Shown: positions 43,275 to 51,983, numbered from the stretch's first letter. The stretch: 64,000 bases of DNA from an uncultured Oscillospiraceae bacterium (GCA_934597255.1 CAKTQV010000001.1:248001-312000), one strand, 5' to 3'. Numbers and translations are program-made. The notes: a model not told the origin generated them from the sequence alone.

Positions 43275-44306
43275 ATGATAAGATTCAACAACGACTACAA
43301 CCACGGCGCGTTTGAATCGATCCTGAATGAGTTGACAGCCACCAATACCGCCAGCTATGCCGGCTACGGCGAGGACGAGTGGTGCGGCAGGGCGGAGGCG
43401 GTCATCCGGAAGCTGACTGCGCGGGAGGACGCCCTGATAAAATTCGTTCCCGGCGCGACGCAGGCGAACCTTGTCGTCATCGCGGCGGCGCTGTCCCCGG
43501 TGCAGAGCGTGATCGCGGCCGACACCGGACATATAAACTGCCACGAGGCGGCCTCCATCGAAAGCACCGGGCATAAGATACTGGCGCTTCCGAACACGGA
43601 CGGCAAAATCACGGCACGGCAGATCGCCGCGTGCGCGGCGGAGTATTACGACGGCGGCACTCCGGAATATCGGACGGAGCCGAAGCTGGTGTATCTGTCC
43701 TTCCCGACCGAACAGGGTACGCTGTATTCCAAGCAGGAGCTGCGTGACATCAGCGAGGTCTGCAAGAAATACGGCATGTATCTGTTTGTGGACGGCGCGA
43801 GAATGGGCTACGGTCTGGGCGCAGAGAATAACGATCTGACGCTGAGGGACTTCGCGGAGCTGACGGACGTGTTCTATATCGGCGGGACCAAGTGCGGCGC
43901 GCTGTTCGGCGAGGCGCTGGTCATCACGGCCGATGCGCTCAAATACCGCTTCAAGGCGTACATGAAGCAGCACGGCGCGGTGCTGGCAAAGGGCTGGCTG
44001 ATGGGGCTGCAGTTTGCGCTCATGCTCGAAAGCGGCGAGTATTTTGAAAGGACAAGGCGCGCCGATGCGCTTGCGATGCAGATAAAGCGGGCATTTGGAG
44101 CCAAAGGCATCCCGTTCTGGGTCGATAGCTGCACCAACCAGCAGTTTGTGGTACTGACGGCGCAGCAAAAGGAAAAGCTGGCGCAGGGCTACTATTTTGA
44201 GGAAGAGGGGACCGCGCCGCAGGGGACGATTGTGCGTTTCTGCACGAGCTGGGCGACGACGCAGGCCGAGGTGGACGCCCTGCTTGCCGACATCGCCGGG
44301 CTGTGA
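43275..44306 (+). CDS. Low-specificity threonine aldolase-like PLP enzyme
   Basis: A 343-residue beta-eliminating-lyase/threonine-aldolase family protein: N-terminal MIRFNNDYNHG, cofactor-stacking His in DTGHINCHEAASIESTGHKI, LFVDGARMGYGL (Asp to the pyridine N), and the PLP Lys in YIGGTKCGALFGEALV near residue 210. It splits beta-hydroxy amino acids to glycine and an aldehyde. Monocistronic with its own promoter. Phenylserine aldolase or tryptophanase-like activity is possible. Confidence 0.9.
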   Translation: MIRFNNDYNHGAFESILNELTATNTASYAGYGEDEWCGRAEAVIRKLTAREDALIKFVPGATQANLVVIAAALSPVQSVIAADTGHINCHEAASIESTGHKILALPNTDGKITARQIAACAAEYYDGGTPEYRTEPKLVYLSFPTEQGTLYSKQELRDISEVCKKYGMYLFVDGARMGYGLGAENNDLTLRDFAELTDVFYIGGTKCGALFGEALVITADALKYRFKAYMKQHGAVLAKGWLMGLQFALMLESGEYFERTRRADALAMQIKRAFGAKGIPFWVDSCTNQQFVVLTAQQKEKLAQGYYFEEEGTAPQGTIVRFCTSWATTQAEVDALLADIAGL

Positions 44307-44529
44307 GGAAAATGCCGCGCCGGGATTCCCACACGGCCGGCGCGCGACGATAAGCGGCGGACGAGCTTTTGGCTTGTCCGCCGCCTGCGCATCCTGCGCA
44401 TAAAATTAATTATGGGGTGCCGTACGGCGCGCCCGGAGGCATGTGCGATTCCCTTTTGTAAAGCCGTCGCCTATGCAGGAAGCGGGCGAACGGGGCCAGT
44501 CCCCCAAAGGATAAGGTCCGGCCGCCCTC
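44307..44529. other. Structured intergenic region, unassigned
   Basis: It holds a hairpin GCGGCGGACGAGC/GCTTGTCCGCCGC (about 44,355-44,388) without T-run, then about 120 GC-rich bases with nested complementarity (GGTGCCGTACGGCGCGCC; AACGGGGCCAGTCCCCC). No riboswitch core, tRNA, SRP or tmRNA signature was recognised. Confidence 0.35.
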
Positions 44530-45006
44530 TCAGAAGTTGAATTCGGACGCCCAGTCGAAACCGGCGCTCTGCTCATAGGAGCCCGGCCAATGGCGGCACC
44601 ATTCCGGCGTCGCTGCGTTCTCGACGCGGTCCATGCTGGGTGTGTACGGCTTCAAATCAAGTACGGTGCTGCCGGAGAAAGCGTCGATATAGTACAGCCC
44701 GACCGTGCCCGCTTCCTCATCTATGTAAGCAATGTCCGCGTTGGACACGGCGATGGGATTCGGCCTTTCCGGGGAACGCAGCGCAAACACGCCAAGCTCA
44801 TCCGGCCCTTTCGTATAGGGCTTTCTTTCAATGAGGGTGCTCCGATCCGCCGGCGTGTCGCAGCGATCCATCCACCATATCACCTGCACATGGCTGTAGC
44901 CGGACAGACCCTTGAGACCCTTCCGATAGGCCGGGTCAAGCCGGATCGACGCTTCCTTGCTCTCGTTCTGAATCGTTCCGATGGGAAATACTTTTATTTT
45001 GTTCAT
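44530..45006 (-). CDS. trmO: TrmO/TsaA-like tRNA methyltransferase
   Basis: A 158-residue protein with the TsaA/YaeB fold: VFPIGTIQNESKE, LSGYSHVQVIWWMDRCD, the family hallmark FALRSPERPNPIAVSNADI and LDLKPYTPSMD. The family N6-methylates t6A37 in tRNA-Thr(GGU) with SAM. Relative to E. coli TrmO (about 235 residues) it is short, like many archaeal and clostridial copies. ATG 45006 with GGAGGT 5 bases ahead; upstream codons in frame run through a palindrome and are not coding. Confidence 0.85.
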   Translation of the reverse strand: MNKIKVFPIGTIQNESKEASIRLDPAYRKGLKGLSGYSHVQVIWWMDRCDTPADRSTLIERKPYTKGPDELGVFALRSPERPNPIAVSNADIAYIDEEAGTVGLYYIDAFSGSTVLDLKPYTPSMDRVENAATPEWCRHWPGSYEQSAGFDWASEFNF

Positions 45007-45021
45007 GCTGAACCTCCAAAA

Positions 45022-45053
45022 AATATTCTCATCCGGCGCCGGATGAGAATATT
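45022..45053. repeat. 32-bp perfect palindrome at the 5' end of trmO
   Basis: Half-site AATATTCTCATCCGGC followed by its exact complement; no mismatch over 16+16 bases. It lies between the -10 and the ribosome site of trmO and, read leftward, is followed by TTTT, so it can act as operator, attenuator or stabilising 5' hairpin. Confidence 0.85.
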
Positions 45054-45078
45054 GTAGCCGTTGTTTTTTATACTTCAA
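45051..45078 (-). promoter_or_regulatory. Promoter of trmO
   Basis: Minus-strand TTGAAG, 16-bp spacer, TACAAT; the -10 overlaps the palindrome's edge. Confidence 0.55.
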
Positions 45079-45194
45079 CCCCGAATTTCCACACGCCGGC
45101 ATGGCCGCGTTTACACAGACCCGCATCGTCTCATGCCGCCCGAAAAGACAGGCGTTGGCCGATTCGCCGCGCACCGGCTGAAAATAAAAAACGG

Positions 45195-45227
45195 AAAGCC
45201 CTGACCATCAGGACTTTTCTTTTTTTC
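45195..45227. terminator. Terminator-like hairpin
   Basis: AGCCCTGA/TCAGGACT with a 3-base loop, T-rich tracts on both sides. Confidence 0.5.
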
Positions 45228-45271
45228 AAAGAACCGTAATTTCGATAGAAACCCGTCAAGGAGGTGCAGAT

Positions 45272-45331
45272 ATGGTTCAGAAGGGGTGCAGTTCTCGATT
45301 TAAGGGGGTGCAGCATTATTTTGCGCAATGA
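45272..45331 (+). CDS. Candidate 19-residue peptide ORF in a GGGTGCAG repeat
   Basis: ATG to TGA, 19 codons (MVQKGCSSRFKG...), preceded by AAGGAGGT at 8 bases. Three copies of GGNGGTGCAG-like sequence recur at about 22-base intervals over 45,260-45,312. It may be a leader peptide or a fragment of a mobile-element end; there is no functional evidence. The rest of 45,228-45,436 shows nothing else. Confidence 0.25.
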   Translation: MVQKGCSSRFKGVQHYFAQ

Positions 45332-45436
45332 TAACGCGGCTTCGCGACGCCTTGTGCAGCAGACAAAAAAATCAGTGGCATTTTGCATTGCCAGCAATAA
45401 ACCACCCCAATTAGCAGTGCTACAGGGCTTCGCAGC

Positions 45437-46785
45437 CTATTCATTCTTTAATTGCCGCAGCTGCGGCACGATGAGCGCCACGGAGATCACGAACGCGATC
45501 CAGTCGGCAATGGGCATCGCCCATGCGATACCGGAAACGCCGACGGCATGTTTCAGAATCAGCATGAACACCACGTCCAGACTGCCCTTGCGAAGAAGGG
45601 ACAGGCAAAGCGGCTGCACTTTCTTGCCGCTCGCCTGAAAGACGGTGATGACCATGAAATTGACCGCCGTGGTTGGGCAGGCAAGGCAGATGATCTTCAA
45701 AAAATGCCGCCCGTATCTGACCGTTTCCGTGTCCGCAATGAAGCAGCGGGAGATGGGCACTGCCAGCGTCCAGAGAAGAATGGCTCCGGCACAGGCAACG
45801 AGGAAGCTGTACGCAAACGCCGTCTTGACGGCGGCTTTCATCCGCTTGTGTTTTCCGGATGTGTAGTTATAGCCGATCAGCGGCAGCGTCCCCTGCGTCA
45901 TACCCTGTGCGATGGCGTAAGCCAGCAAGTCGATTTTCTTGGCAATGCCCATGTCCGCGATGGCGGTATCGGAATAACCCGCGGCCATGAGATTGAGCGC
46001 TGCGTTGGAAATAGTAGACATCATGGTCATCACAAAGCCGGGCAGTCCGACGCTCAGCACCTCGCCGGGGATGTGCTGTTTGGTCGAGAACGCTTTGGGA
46101 TTTGGTGTAATGACCGTATTCTTGCGGATGTGATAGAGGAAACCTAGAAAATAGCCCATCGCAATCAGGTTGGAAAGCATGGTCGCGATGGCCGCGCCCT
46201 CGATGTTCAGCCGGAATACAAAAATGAAGATCGGGTCGAGGAGGATGTTCAGAATGCCGCCAAACGCCAAACCGAACCCTGCCGGTTTGGAATAGCCCTC
46301 GGCGCGAATCAGGTGCGCCAGCTCCGCGTTCATCACGGTCGGCACAGCGCCGACGCCGATCGTCCAGAAAGCCTACTGACGGCAATACTCCCATGTGTTT
46401 GCGCTGGCACCCAAAATCGGAAACAGCACCGGCTCCAACAGGACAACGGCGATGCCGTAGAGAGGCGCGACCGCCGCGCCCGTCCAGATGCAGAACGACG
46501 CGCAATGCCGCACCTTTTCCTGATCGCCCGTGCCGAGGCAGCGGGAAATGAGACTGGAACCGCCCAAGCCAAAGAGATTGGTGAAGCCGGTCAGCAGCAT
46601 GAAGCATGGCATGGCGATGGTCGCCGCCGCCCTTGCAGCGGATCGTTGAGCTTGCCGATGAAGAACGTGTCCGCCATGTTGCAGACCACGGTGATGAGCT
46701 GGCTGATAACCGCGGGGATTGCCAGTGTCAGCACAGCTTTCCGTACCGGTGCGTCAGAGAAAAGCGCCGTCCGTTCAGCGTTCAT
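45437..46785 (-). pseudogene. MATE transporter pseudogene (frameshift plus nonsense codon)
   Basis: Reading from ATG 46785, residues 1-50 (VLTLAIPAVISQLITVVCNMADTFFIG) are clear MATE, then the frame is lost in the GC run near 46,632 (+2 or -1 base). The second frame gives PCFMLLTGFTNLFGLGGSSLISR and stops at a TAG near 46,374 after EYCRQ, where relatives have Tyr before AFWTIGVGAVPTV. The same frame then runs intact for 302 more residues to 45,437. Two independent lesions argue against a sequencing slip alone. It is coupled to the TetR gene (start overlaps by 11 bp), so it was the regulated exporter. Confidence 0.85.
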
Positions 46786-47356
46786 GGTGCTCCGCCTCCT
46801 TGTGAAGACCGTCGATGACGCACCCGATGGCAAGGCGGTAGCTTTCTTCCAAATCTACAGGATAATGCGAGAAATAACCGGAAGCCTCCTGCGATACAAA
46901 GCCGTGCATCACGCCGCGCAGGACTCGCTGCCAGTGCATCCGGCGCTCATCGGTGATCGCATAGCCCTGTAAGACCTGCATGGAAGGCTCGGCGGTCATG
47001 GCTGCGGCGGTTCGCAGCGTTTCATCCTTGCCCATCGGCATCTGCATAATGAGCTGGTAGAGCGCGGCATGGGCTTTTGCGAACGCGCGATAGCTCTCCG
47101 CCAGCGCAAAGACTGCCGCATCGCCGTCTTTTCCCTCGATCGCGGCAAGCTGCGCTGCCTTCTGGTCATGCAGCGCGGACAAGCGGACCTCGGTAAAGAG
47201 CGCATCCATGCTCTCGATGTGCGCATAGAGTGACGCCGTTTTCACGCCCAGCTTCTCTGCCAGCACCCGCATGGAGAACGCAGATATTCCGTTTTCTTCA
47301 ATCAATTCTTTCGAGGCTTCGATCAGAACCTCTTTGCTCAAGCCTTTATGAAACAA
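46775..47356 (-). CDS. TetR-family regulator
   Basis: A 193-residue repressor: N-terminal helix-turn-helix VLIEASKELIEENGISAFSMRVLAEKLGVKTASLYAHIESMDAL, then a TetR_C-type ligand domain. Start: ATGs farther upstream lie within the promoter and operators; TTG 47356 has AGGAAGAGG 9 bases before it and follows the transcription start, so it is preferred. It overlaps the start of the broken MATE gene, its presumed target. Confidence 0.88.
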   Translation of the reverse strand: MFHKGLSKEVLIEASKELIEENGISAFSMRVLAEKLGVKTASLYAHIESMDALFTEVRLSALHDQKAAQLAAIEGKDGDAAVFALAESYRAFAKAHAALYQLIMQMPMGKDETLRTAAAMTAEPSMQVLQGYAITDERRMHWQRVLRGVMHGFVSQEASGYFSHYPVDLEESYRLAIGCVIDGLHKEAEHHER

Positions 47357-47371
47357 GTGGAAAGCCCTCTT

Positions 47372-47386
47372 CCTAACAATGTTAGG
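47372..47386. promoter_or_regulatory. TetR-type operator 1
   Basis: CCTAAC-AAT-GTTAGG, perfect 6-bp inverted repeat, downstream of the -10. Confidence 0.75.
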
Positions 47387-47389
47387 CTC

Positions 47390-47418
47390 ATTATATCCTA
47401 ACGCCATTAGGTTCGCAA
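47390..47418 (-). promoter_or_regulatory. Promoter of tetR-MATE operon
   Basis: Minus-strand TTGCGA, 17-bp spacer, TATAAT, with one operator on each side of the -10. Confidence 0.7.
47397..47411. promoter_or_regulatory. TetR-type operator 2
   Basis: CCTAAC-GCC-ATTAGG, the same half-sites with one mismatch, inside the promoter spacer. Confidence 0.7.
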
Positions 47419-47540
47419 GAGACAATTTCACCTCCATTTGCAAGAGACCTTGAAAAATTTGGGTTCCTGGCGGGGCTTCTTGCGAACGGTGCGGTAACTG
47501 AAAACGCTGTGCAAGCTACAGAGAGGGAAGCAGGGGATAT

Positions 47541-47684
47541 CTCAACGGCAGGGAGATCGAATTCCATCGGACATGCATGGACATAACCTACGGCGACTAT
47601 CCTGTTTTGGAGAAAACGACCTGTCGTGGGTGCGCGTTTGAAAAGAACTGGAAGTGTAAAAAGGTGCACCACGATGCCAAATGA
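47541..47684 (+). pseudogene. Fragment of a Cys/His-rich phage or ICE-type protein
   Basis: An open frame without good start, ending TGA at 47684: EFHRTCMDITYGDYP, then TTCRGCAFEKNWKCKKVHHD, which looks like a zinc-binding protein tail. Family not identified. With the next fragment it suggests an eroded mobile element between the TetR promoter and the IS. Confidence 0.4.
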
Positions 47685-47737
47685 AATGGGGGCCGCGAAA
47701 AATACCGATTCCAGATCATGAAAAAAGGAAGTGCCAT

Positions 47738-47839
47738 ATAAGCGGCCCGATCTCCATTCTGTACGACCGGGAGACGTGGAAGCAGATGCGCTCGGCCGGG
47801 TGCACGATCAAGGTTGACGGCAAGGTTTTCAGACAGTGA
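47738..47839 (+). pseudogene. Fragment of an unidentified protein
   Basis: ISGPISILYDRETWKQMRSA... to TGA at 47839, 33 codons with natural composition, no start codon or ribosome site. Between it and the IS edge (47,840-47,998) I see only AT-rich non-coding sequence. Confidence 0.3.
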
Positions 47840-48035
47840 AAAAATAGAATGGATGGAATGCTGCTGATATGCGCTTCCTGCCCATTTTGCTGCCTCAAGA
47901 TCAACTTGCCATTTTTACTTGGCATTTTGGGCTCAAAAAAGCCCTCGAAATGCCAAATTCGCGTTAAAAATCCACAAATTTTTGTACTTATTCAGTCATA
48001 GGATAGAAATCAGGCCCCAATTGTGCAAAAAGTAG

Positions 48036-48066
48036 AAAAATCGGAGAGAAGAATTGACTTCTCTCC
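48036..48066 (-). terminator. Terminator of the IS66 transposase
   Basis: GGAGAGAAG/CTTCTCTCC stem with 6-base loop, followed on the minus strand by GATTTTT. Confidence 0.7.
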
Positions 48067-48106
48067 GGCGTGAAATCAAAGTTTTCCACAGGAGTCGCAG
48101 GATATG

Positions 48107-49654
48107 CTACGCCCATGAGGCCACCAACTGCAATGCGCGGCCATTGACTGCCTCCAACAGAGCATCAAAACACGTTGCGCCGTGCTTCTTGGCGCTCCTA
48201 ACATAGCTCATGATCCGGTAAAAATCATCAGCGCCCTGCTTTGTCCGGAAGCAGCCGGAGATTTTCTGTTTGATTTTCGTGAAGCGAATGGAGCGCTCCG
48301 CTTCGTTATTGGTAAAAGGAACCGCCCAGTCATAGGCGAACCGGAGGATATCATCCTTGTAATCCCGGAAGCGAACGAGAAGAGACCAGCGCTTGCCCTT
48401 GGGTTTTCGAGGTTTACGGCCTTTTATAGGTTTTGGCGTGTTCAGGTGTATTCCCTCGGCAACGCAGGCGTCATATCTCGCCAGATAACCCTCCAGTACT
48501 GACTTCGGAAATGCGGTTTGGCCTTTCGCCATCCGTTCTTCCCGGGCACCACACATCTCAGAGAGCGGCTTCTTGAGCTTATCCGCCCACTCCTCATGAT
48601 GGCATTCATGGATGAACACGAGCTCCCGCTGAAGATGTGCATTGCAGAAAGCATGCTCCAGGCGGTCATAGTTCAGATAAGAACGCAGGAAATCGTGAAC
48701 CAGAACGCCGTTTTCCTTTTGCGGCAGGACCTGGATCTCTTCCATCGCGTCCTTCCCACGTTTGGCGTTCACCGCGTAATAGCTCCACTGAGAGTCGCAC
48801 ATACAATGCGCCCAATACAGCTTTCCCTCTACACGGATTCCGGTCTCATCACAGTTCAGGACAGGGAGCGCAGCAACTTTGTTCTTGATATATGCCGTTG
48901 CCGAGGTCGTCCTATTGGCGTAGTCTGTCAGTATGTTCTGGATCGCTCCACCACTTATGGGGATACCTAAAGAGTGCAGAAGCTGCCGCACACGGTCCAC
49001 GCTTACATAGCCCACAGTCAGCAGAGAAAGCACCGTCGCTTTCAGCTTGCTGCCGTACTGCTTCGTTCCCGTTATATTCTCTGGAAAATCTCCCGTGATC
49101 TTCTGGTTGTTTTCCAGAGGGCAATTACAGGCCAACACTTTGTGCGCAACAAGCCGGCTGATGATTTCCATGTCATACTCGTACCTGGTCCCTGCCGTTT
49201 TGCGCGGGCATTCTTCCCGGTGCGTACAGCTTTGGCATTTCTCGGGGAGATATTCACGGGTCTCATCCGGCTTCCGCATGATCTTCATGCCGCTGCCTTT
49301 ATGTCCGGTCTGGCCGCCCGGCTTGCGTCCGCTCTTCTCCTTCAGGCTCTTGGGCGCGGGCTTCCTATACCCGTCGCTGGATGGCGGCATAGAGCTGTTA
49401 TGACTGTCCTTCTGCTTGGTTTTTAGTGCAAGCGCCAGTGTTAGTTCCGCGATCCGCTGCTGCAGCGCCTCCACTTCCTGTGCGTGCTGCTGACGCATGG
49501 TTTCCACTTCGTTGGTCAGATGGCTGACCACAGCGCTTAACTCATGGATCGTCTCTAATAGCTGTTCTGTCGTCTGTTTTTCTGACACTGCGGTCACCCC
49601 CTGTCTGCGTTTATTGTATAGCTTCCAGGGGCTCTTGAACAGCATTTTATTCAC
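48107..49654 (-). CDS. IS66-family transposase
   Basis: Up to 515 residues. An N-terminal leucine-zipper-like coiled coil (LLETIHELSAVVSHLTNEVE), the SSMPPSSDG motif, a zinc-type CQSCTHREECP, and the DDE core with VLNCDETGIRVEG (first Asp), VHDFLRSYLNYDRLEHAFCNAHLQREL (second Asp) and FTNNEAERSIRFTKIKQKISGCFRT (Glu). All catalytic landmarks are intact, so it may be active. The ATG at 49654 lacks a ribosome site; GTG codons near residues 20-24 (TAVSEKQ) are alternatives. Confidence 0.92.
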   Translation of the reverse strand: MNKMLFKSPWKLYNKRRQGVTAVSEKQTTEQLLETIHELSAVVSHLTNEVETMRQQHAQEVEALQQRIAELTLALALKTKQKDSHNSSMPPSSDGYRKPAPKSLKEKSGRKPGGQTGHKGSGMKIMRKPDETREYLPEKCQSCTHREECPRKTAGTRYEYDMEIISRLVAHKVLACNCPLENNQKITGDFPENITGTKQYGSKLKATVLSLLTVGYVSVDRVRQLLHSLGIPISGGAIQNILTDYANRTTSATAYIKNKVAALPVLNCDETGIRVEGKLYWAHCMCDSQWSYYAVNAKRGKDAMEEIQVLPQKENGVLVHDFLRSYLNYDRLEHAFCNAHLQRELVFIHECHHEEWADKLKKPLSEMCGAREERMAKGQTAFPKSVLEGYLARYDACVAEGIHLNTPKPIKGRKPRKPKGKRWSLLVRFRDYKDDILRFAYDWAVPFTNNEAERSIRFTKIKQKISGCFRTKQGADDFYRIMSYVRSAKKHGATCFDALLEAVNGRALQLVASWA

Positions 49655-49730
49655 GGAGGCTTTTCTCGCTTCGTCATTTTGACGAGCCTTTTGGATCCAT
49701 TTGCGGTAGCTTTTTCAACACATTTCTATC

Positions 49731-50879
49731 CTAGTTTTCAATAATACGTATTGATGTCTTGCCGGAGCCAAGTGTCCGACAACCGGAGTCAGTAATGTGG
49801 AAGATACTTCCGGGTGCATTTCGTAAGATGAGCCCGGAAACGGGATCTTTTACACTTGCATGTAAGACAAAAATCATGTTTTCATTAAGCGTATAATCGT
49901 TATCCTTTGTAAAGGTTCCGGAGTCCATTTGTGCGCCCATGAAGTGTCCAGGAGGGAGTCCCTCAAAGTCAAAGTCATAGAACGAAAGAAATCCGTCGTC
50001 ATGAATGGAGTCATTCATAATGTCTATCAAGTGTTTGCTGGAACAACCGGGTTTGGCTTCGGCGGCGGCTAAACACGAGGCTTTGCGGCTGGACTCAAAA
50101 AGTTTCAGAAAAACCGGATTCGGCTGTCCAAAAGAGGCACACATGAGACGTTGTGACCAAACACCTAAATAGCGGACAGACACCTCAATAGCGAGGAAGT
50201 CGCCTGGTACGGCTGGGACTACCGTGCCTGGCTTTTCGCGGAAAACGGGACGCCTTGCCAAGCCGCCGCCGTTGAAGGTCTCTTCACCGCCGTCTCGTTT
50301 CATAATGTAGTCCAAACGAGGGAGAAGCTCGGCAACATTGCAGCCGATGTGCAGTCCACGGCAAAGCTCTTCGAAGGAAGATTCAACCAGACGGGTCCCT
50401 TGCTCTGCCAACTCCACGCAAAGCTTGTCGGAATCGCAACGGAGAGAAAGAAAGGATTCGGTTACATCTACGGGGGTGATTTTATCAAAAACCTTACGGA
50501 GACATTCCGTGATTGAGGCGGAAGCCATATCGAAGTTGATTCCGATCCGCCCCTCCGTTATGTTGGCTGTAATCAAATCCCGGCATAGTAAATTTAAGTC
50601 TTTCGGCTTTGCGTTTTGAATCCAGTGGCTGTCTAACTCCTGTCGGTACTCTGTCAGCTGATTCGGGCGCGCCGGATCAGAAAAATACAGAATTGGTTCC
50701 TCGTTCGGGGAAACAAGAACGAATGCGGGGCCGGCCACAAGCTGGAAGGATGGGCCGGATATGTAACGGAGGGCGTCATCGTTGTGGGCGCTACCGGCAA
50801 TGATTATGGCCTTGAGGTCGTTTGTGGCCATAAATAAATTCATTTTTTCAAGACGTGCATGGAAGATATCCGTGTTCAT
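49731..50879 (-). CDS. M24-fold (creatinase/aminopeptidase P-like) protein without metal ligands
   Basis: A 382-residue two-domain protein: creatinase-N-like domain to about residue 150, then a 'pita-bread' M24 domain. Usual ligands are replaced: the VDxG Asp by IEVS, the SDITR Asp by SQRL, and the IEPG Glu by LHAS; one His remains (PPGHFMGAQ). It therefore resembles metal-free creatinase, which splits a C-N bond, more than a metallopeptidase. The TAG stop is formed by the IS66 terminal repeat, so the C-terminus may be slightly altered. It lies 59 bases after the dehydrogenase gene in the same direction. Confidence 0.8.
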   Translation of the reverse strand: MNTDIFHARLEKMNLFMATNDLKAIIIAGSAHNDDALRYISGPSFQLVAGPAFVLVSPNEEPILYFSDPARPNQLTEYRQELDSHWIQNAKPKDLNLLCRDLITANITEGRIGINFDMASASITECLRKVFDKITPVDVTESFLSLRCDSDKLCVELAEQGTRLVESSFEELCRGLHIGCNVAELLPRLDYIMKRDGGEETFNGGGLARRPVFREKPGTVVPAVPGDFLAIEVSVRYLGVWSQRLMCASFGQPNPVFLKLFESSRKASCLAAAEAKPGCSSKHLIDIMNDSIHDDGFLSFYDFDFEGLPPGHFMGAQMDSGTFTKDNDYTLNENMIFVLHASVKDPVSGLILRNAPGSIFHITDSGCRTLGSGKTSIRIIEN

Positions 50880-50938
50880 AATGCGGCTCCTTGTGAGAGG
50901 GTTAGTCTGTTATATTGACGAAAGCAGGTTGTGCGCAA

Positions 50939-51940
50939 TCAGTATTTCTTGTCCAAATCTATCACATTGCGCAAGGGCTCACCGTGAATAAATCTGGGAT
51001 AATTTTCAATAAAAATAGAGGTTGCGCGTTCCATAGCACGACAAGTATCTCCCCCATAATGCGCAGTCAATATGACGTTATCCATATCCCAAAGCGGACT
51101 GTCAACTGCAATGGGTTCGGAGCGATGGGCATCCAAAGCGGCGCCGGCGATCTGTCCGTCCTGCAGAGCAGAAATCAAAGCGTTGTCATCCACGCATTTA
51201 CCGCGGCCGTTGTTAATGAAATAGGCGGAGGGTTTCATCTTTGCGAACTTCTCGGCATCCATAAAGTTGTCTGTTTCCTTGGTGTGAGGCAGAAGCAGCA
51301 CGACAAAATCAGATTCTCGCAGAAGCTTGTCAAGACCGTCTTCGCCGCACAGTACTTCATCCACATTCGGGATAACGGAAGGAGTATGCTTATAGCCTAA
51401 AACGCGCATATGGAAAGCCTTTGCGCGAGCGGCAAGCTCCGTGCCGATTTTTCCGATGCCGATAATACCGAGCGTTTTTTCGTAGGTTTCATCGGCGTGC
51501 TGCGGTCTGGCCCAAATGTGGTTGGCTTTATTGGAAAGAGCTTCCGGTATGCAACGCATGAAGCAGAGGATGAAAGCCATGACATGGTCAGAGATGGGAA
51601 TGCCGTGAATGCCGCCGGAATTTGTTAAACGGATGCTGCCGTCTGCAAGAGCGGGAGAGTTTGCGACGCCCTCTACTCCGGCAAAAAGAACATGGATCCA
51701 ACGGACGGAAGCGGCCCATGAAATGTATTCCTCAAAGGAGATTTCTCCTTCGTTTACATCCTCAACGGGGTGCCCTCCAATGATGATGTCTGCTTTGAAT
51801 CCCTGATCATAAAGTCCTTGATAGGTTCTTGCAAAAACGACGGTATCGTTTGGGCATGCGTCTTTGACCATTTGAAGCTCTTTTTCGGTAACGTCGAGAA
51901 TCATTCCGGGCATTTTTTTGTAAACAACAGCAATATTCAT
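50939..51940 (-). CDS. D-isomer-specific 2-hydroxyacid dehydrogenase
   Basis: A 333-residue NAD-dependent enzyme. NAD motif LGIIGIGKIGTELAARAKAF near residue 145; catalytic Arg in INNGRGKCVDD, Glu in HRSEPIAVDSPLW and His in TAHYGG are all present. It interconverts a 2-keto acid and D-2-hydroxy acid; the GxxRP-type groups (phosphoglycerate, glyoxylate) are alternatives. ATG 51940 has AAAGGAG upstream. Middle gene of a leftward SnoaL-like/dehydrogenase/M24 operon. Confidence 0.9.
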   Translation of the reverse strand: MNIAVVYKKMPGMILDVTEKELQMVKDACPNDTVVFARTYQGLYDQGFKADIIIGGHPVEDVNEGEISFEEYISWAASVRWIHVLFAGVEGVANSPALADGSIRLTNSGGIHGIPISDHVMAFILCFMRCIPEALSNKANHIWARPQHADETYEKTLGIIGIGKIGTELAARAKAFHMRVLGYKHTPSVIPNVDEVLCGEDGLDKLLRESDFVVLLLPHTKETDNFMDAEKFAKMKPSAYFINNGRGKCVDDNALISALQDGQIAGAALDAHRSEPIAVDSPLWDMDNVILTAHYGGDTCRAMERATSIFIENYPRFIHGEPLRNVIDLDKKY

Positions 51941-51983
51941 AAAAAAGCTCCTTTCTTGTTTTAGGTTGGGTGTGAGTCTTAAA

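Larger units (their letters stand above)
47999..49733. mobile_element. IS66-family insertion sequence (ISBst12-like)
   Basis: A single transposase gene flanked by 12-bp perfect inverted repeats TAGGATAGAAAT (47999-48010, and its complement at 49722-49733). No tnpA/tnpB accessory genes, as in the ISBst12 subgroup. An 8-bp target duplication is not visible: flanks differ, so one edge may have recombined or the exact ends may lie slightly farther out. The right end supplies the TAG stop codon of the neighbouring M24 gene. Confidence 0.75.

Noticed and set aside
47991..49741. 8-bp target duplication of the IS66 element
   Set aside because: Flanking octamers differ (left ending CAGTCA, right starting GTTTTC), so none was claimed.
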